From NCBI GenBank assembly GCA_902796565.1, contig CADBPP010000176.1, positions 1 to 6,574 of the forward strand: DNA of 6,574 nt. The letters run 5' to 3'. The stretch comes from an uncultured Eubacteriales bacterium. GTDB lineage: Bacteria > Bacillota > Clostridia > Eubacteriales > Anaerofustaceae. Shown in pieces: positions 5,544 through 6,574 of this stretch; within the stretch, counting starts at the first letter, position 1; each line of letters starts with the position of its first letter. The notes under the pieces were generated by a model. It saw nothing but the letters and a program-made list of their open reading frames with translations. It was not told the origin of the DNA and ran no database searches. The translations under genes were made by a program, and so were the position numbers.

Positions 5544-6574
5544 ATGCCGTTTTCCATAATAAGAAACGATATAGTAAAAGTCAGCTGCGACGCCGTTGTC
5601 TCCCCGGACGACAGCGAGCTGTCCATGAGCGGAGGCGCGAGCCTCGCCATAGCAAAGGCGGCGGGGGAAGGCTACGGACTGATGGCCCGTGCTCTCGCGC
5701 CGCTTCAAACAGGGAAAGCTGCCATAAGCATCGGCGGAGATCTTCCTTCCCCGTGGGTCATCCATACCGTGGCTCCGGTGTATGAGGACGGCCTCAGGGG
5801 CGAGGAGCTCCTTCTCAGAAGCTGCTACCGCAGCTGCCTGGAGCTGGCCGCCGAAAAGGGCCTGGAGAGCATCGCCTTCCCGCTTCTGGGGAGCGGTTCC
5901 TTCGGCTATCCCGCCCGGGAGGCCATAGACATCGCAAACGAAGAGATCGCATCGTTCCTCTCAGAGCACGACATGGACGTCATCCTTGTCGTCTTCGACA
6001 GGCACAGCTTCGAACTCGGAAGGGAAACGCTGGGAGAGATAGAGGAATACATAGACGAACACTATGCCCGCGTCCATGCCTTCAGGGGCTCGCGGGATCC
6101 GGGACGGTACGCGGAGCGCGCCCGGCAGCGGCAGTCCTACTATGCGGAAAGCGAGACCGCGGAGGAGGAAACAGCCTTTTGTGCTCCAAATGCCTGTGAG
6201 TCCCGGGGGCCCTACGGGTCTGCCCCGGCTTTTGCAGGGACCGCTCCCGCAGCGAAAGCTTCAGAGTTCCTTTCCTTCGACGTGGACGAAGGCTTCTCGG
6301 ATACGCTCCTCAGGCTCATAGACGAGAGGGGCATGAGCGATTCCCAGTGCTACAGGAAGGCGAACCTGGACCGCAAGCTCTTTTCAAAGATAAGGTCCAA
6401 TCCCTCATACCATCCGTCAAAACCCACAGTCATCGCTCTGGCCATGGCTCTGGAGCTGGATATGAACGGAACCGAAAGGCTCCTCAGAAAGGCGGGATAC
6501 GCCCTTTCCGACAGCTATCTTTCGGACGTCATAGTATCATATTTCATCAGCCACCGCGAATATGACCTGTTCAA
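5544..6574 (+). CDS. Macro-domain protein with XRE-like C-terminal domain (3' end outside window)
   Basis: The frame is open for 343 codons from ATG 5544 to the window edge with no stop. AAAGGA (5533-5538) lies 5 nt before the ATG, and only 16 nt separate it from the kinase stop, so the two genes are probably co-transcribed. Residues 1 to about 175 form a macro domain, the fold that binds ADP-ribose and its derivatives: MPFSIIRNDIVKV start, SGGASLAIAKAAG (29-41), IHTVAP (73-78) and the phosphate loop LLGSGSFGYP (114-123). The NAAN-like motif is replaced by SPDD (20-23), so hydrolase activity is doubtful. A charged, low-complexity linker (about 180-245) leads to a helical C-terminal region (about 248-343) with RKLFSKIRSNPSYHPSKPT and IALAMALELD, which resembles an XRE/Cro-type helix-turn-helix. 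From memory, similar clostridial proteins run to roughly 350-360 aa, so little is missing. Labels such as RNase III inhibitor, given to some relatives, are not supported here. Confidence 0.85.
   Translation, partial: MPFSIIRNDIVKVSCDAVVSPDDSELSMSGGASLAIAKAAGEGYGLMARALAPLQTGKAAISIGGDLPSPWVIHTVAPVYEDGLRGEELLLRSCYRSCLELAAEKGLESIAFPLLGSGSFGYPAREAIDIANEEIASFLSEHDMDVILVVFDRHSFELGRETLGEIEEYIDEHYARVHAFRGSRDPGRYAERARQRQSYYAESETAEEETAFCAPNACESRGPYGSAPAFAGTAPAAKASEFLSFDVDEGFSDTLLRLIDERGMSDSQCYRKANLDRKLFSKIRSNPSYHPSKPTVIALAMALELDMNGTERLLRKAGYALSDSYLSDVIVSYFISHREYDLF

Noticed and set aside
5544..6574. Complete anti-phage system built on the macro-domain protein
   Set aside because: No toxin, ADP-ribosyltransferase, nuclease or other defence gene is visible beside it in this window; the next gene downstream is not seen.

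Overview
The window looks like a chromosomal segment of a moderately GC-rich Clostridia-type Firmicute. The pointers are the rsmD-coaD pair followed by a coiled-coil 'V-ATPase subunit H-like' protein (a neighbourhood known from Clostridia), AAGGAG-type ribosome binding sites, the GNHTDH variant of the galactokinase signature, and a macro domain fused to a C-terminal helix-rich domain, an architecture I associate with gut Clostridia such as Lachnospiraceae. The exact family is uncertain. The window contains no tRNA, rRNA, CRISPR array or mobile element that I can recognise.

Layout. (1) Positions 1-232, plus strand: the 3' end of tadA, the tRNA A34 deaminase. (2) Positions 222-238: a hairpin terminator shared with the convergent operon; both converging stop codons lie in or on it. 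(3) Positions 4154 down to 237, minus strand: one tightly packed six-gene transcription unit, prmC - rsmD - coaD - coiled-coil protein - small phosphoglycosyl transferase - GT2 glycosyltransferase. Three of its junctions are 4-bp ATGA overlaps. (4) Positions 4155-4291: a divergent intergenic region with two opposing promoters, an A7-C-T7 tract and a perfect 7-bp inverted repeat. (5) Positions 4292-5527, plus strand: a galactokinase-family GHMP kinase. (6) Position 5544 to the window end, plus strand: a macro-domain protein with an XRE-like C-terminal region, cut by the window edge and probably co-transcribed with the kinase gene.

How the genes fit together. The minus operon starts with translation maintenance (PrmC methylates release factors; RsmD methylates 16S rRNA G966) and coenzyme A synthesis (CoaD). 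It ends with a two-enzyme surface-glycan module: a monotopic transferase that loads the first sugar phosphate on undecaprenyl phosphate, and a rhamnosyltransferase-like GT2 that probably adds the next sugar. The coiled-coil protein sits between the two halves. The plus operon pairs a sugar-kinase-like enzyme with a likely ADP-ribose reader.

I see no unambiguous new defence or mobile system. The points most worth a second look are the diverged macro/HTH-like protein and its pairing with the atypical galactokinase, the glycan module appended to the housekeeping operon, the apparently leaderless prmC start, and the SOS-box-like inverted repeat with the wrong spacing between the divergent promoters.
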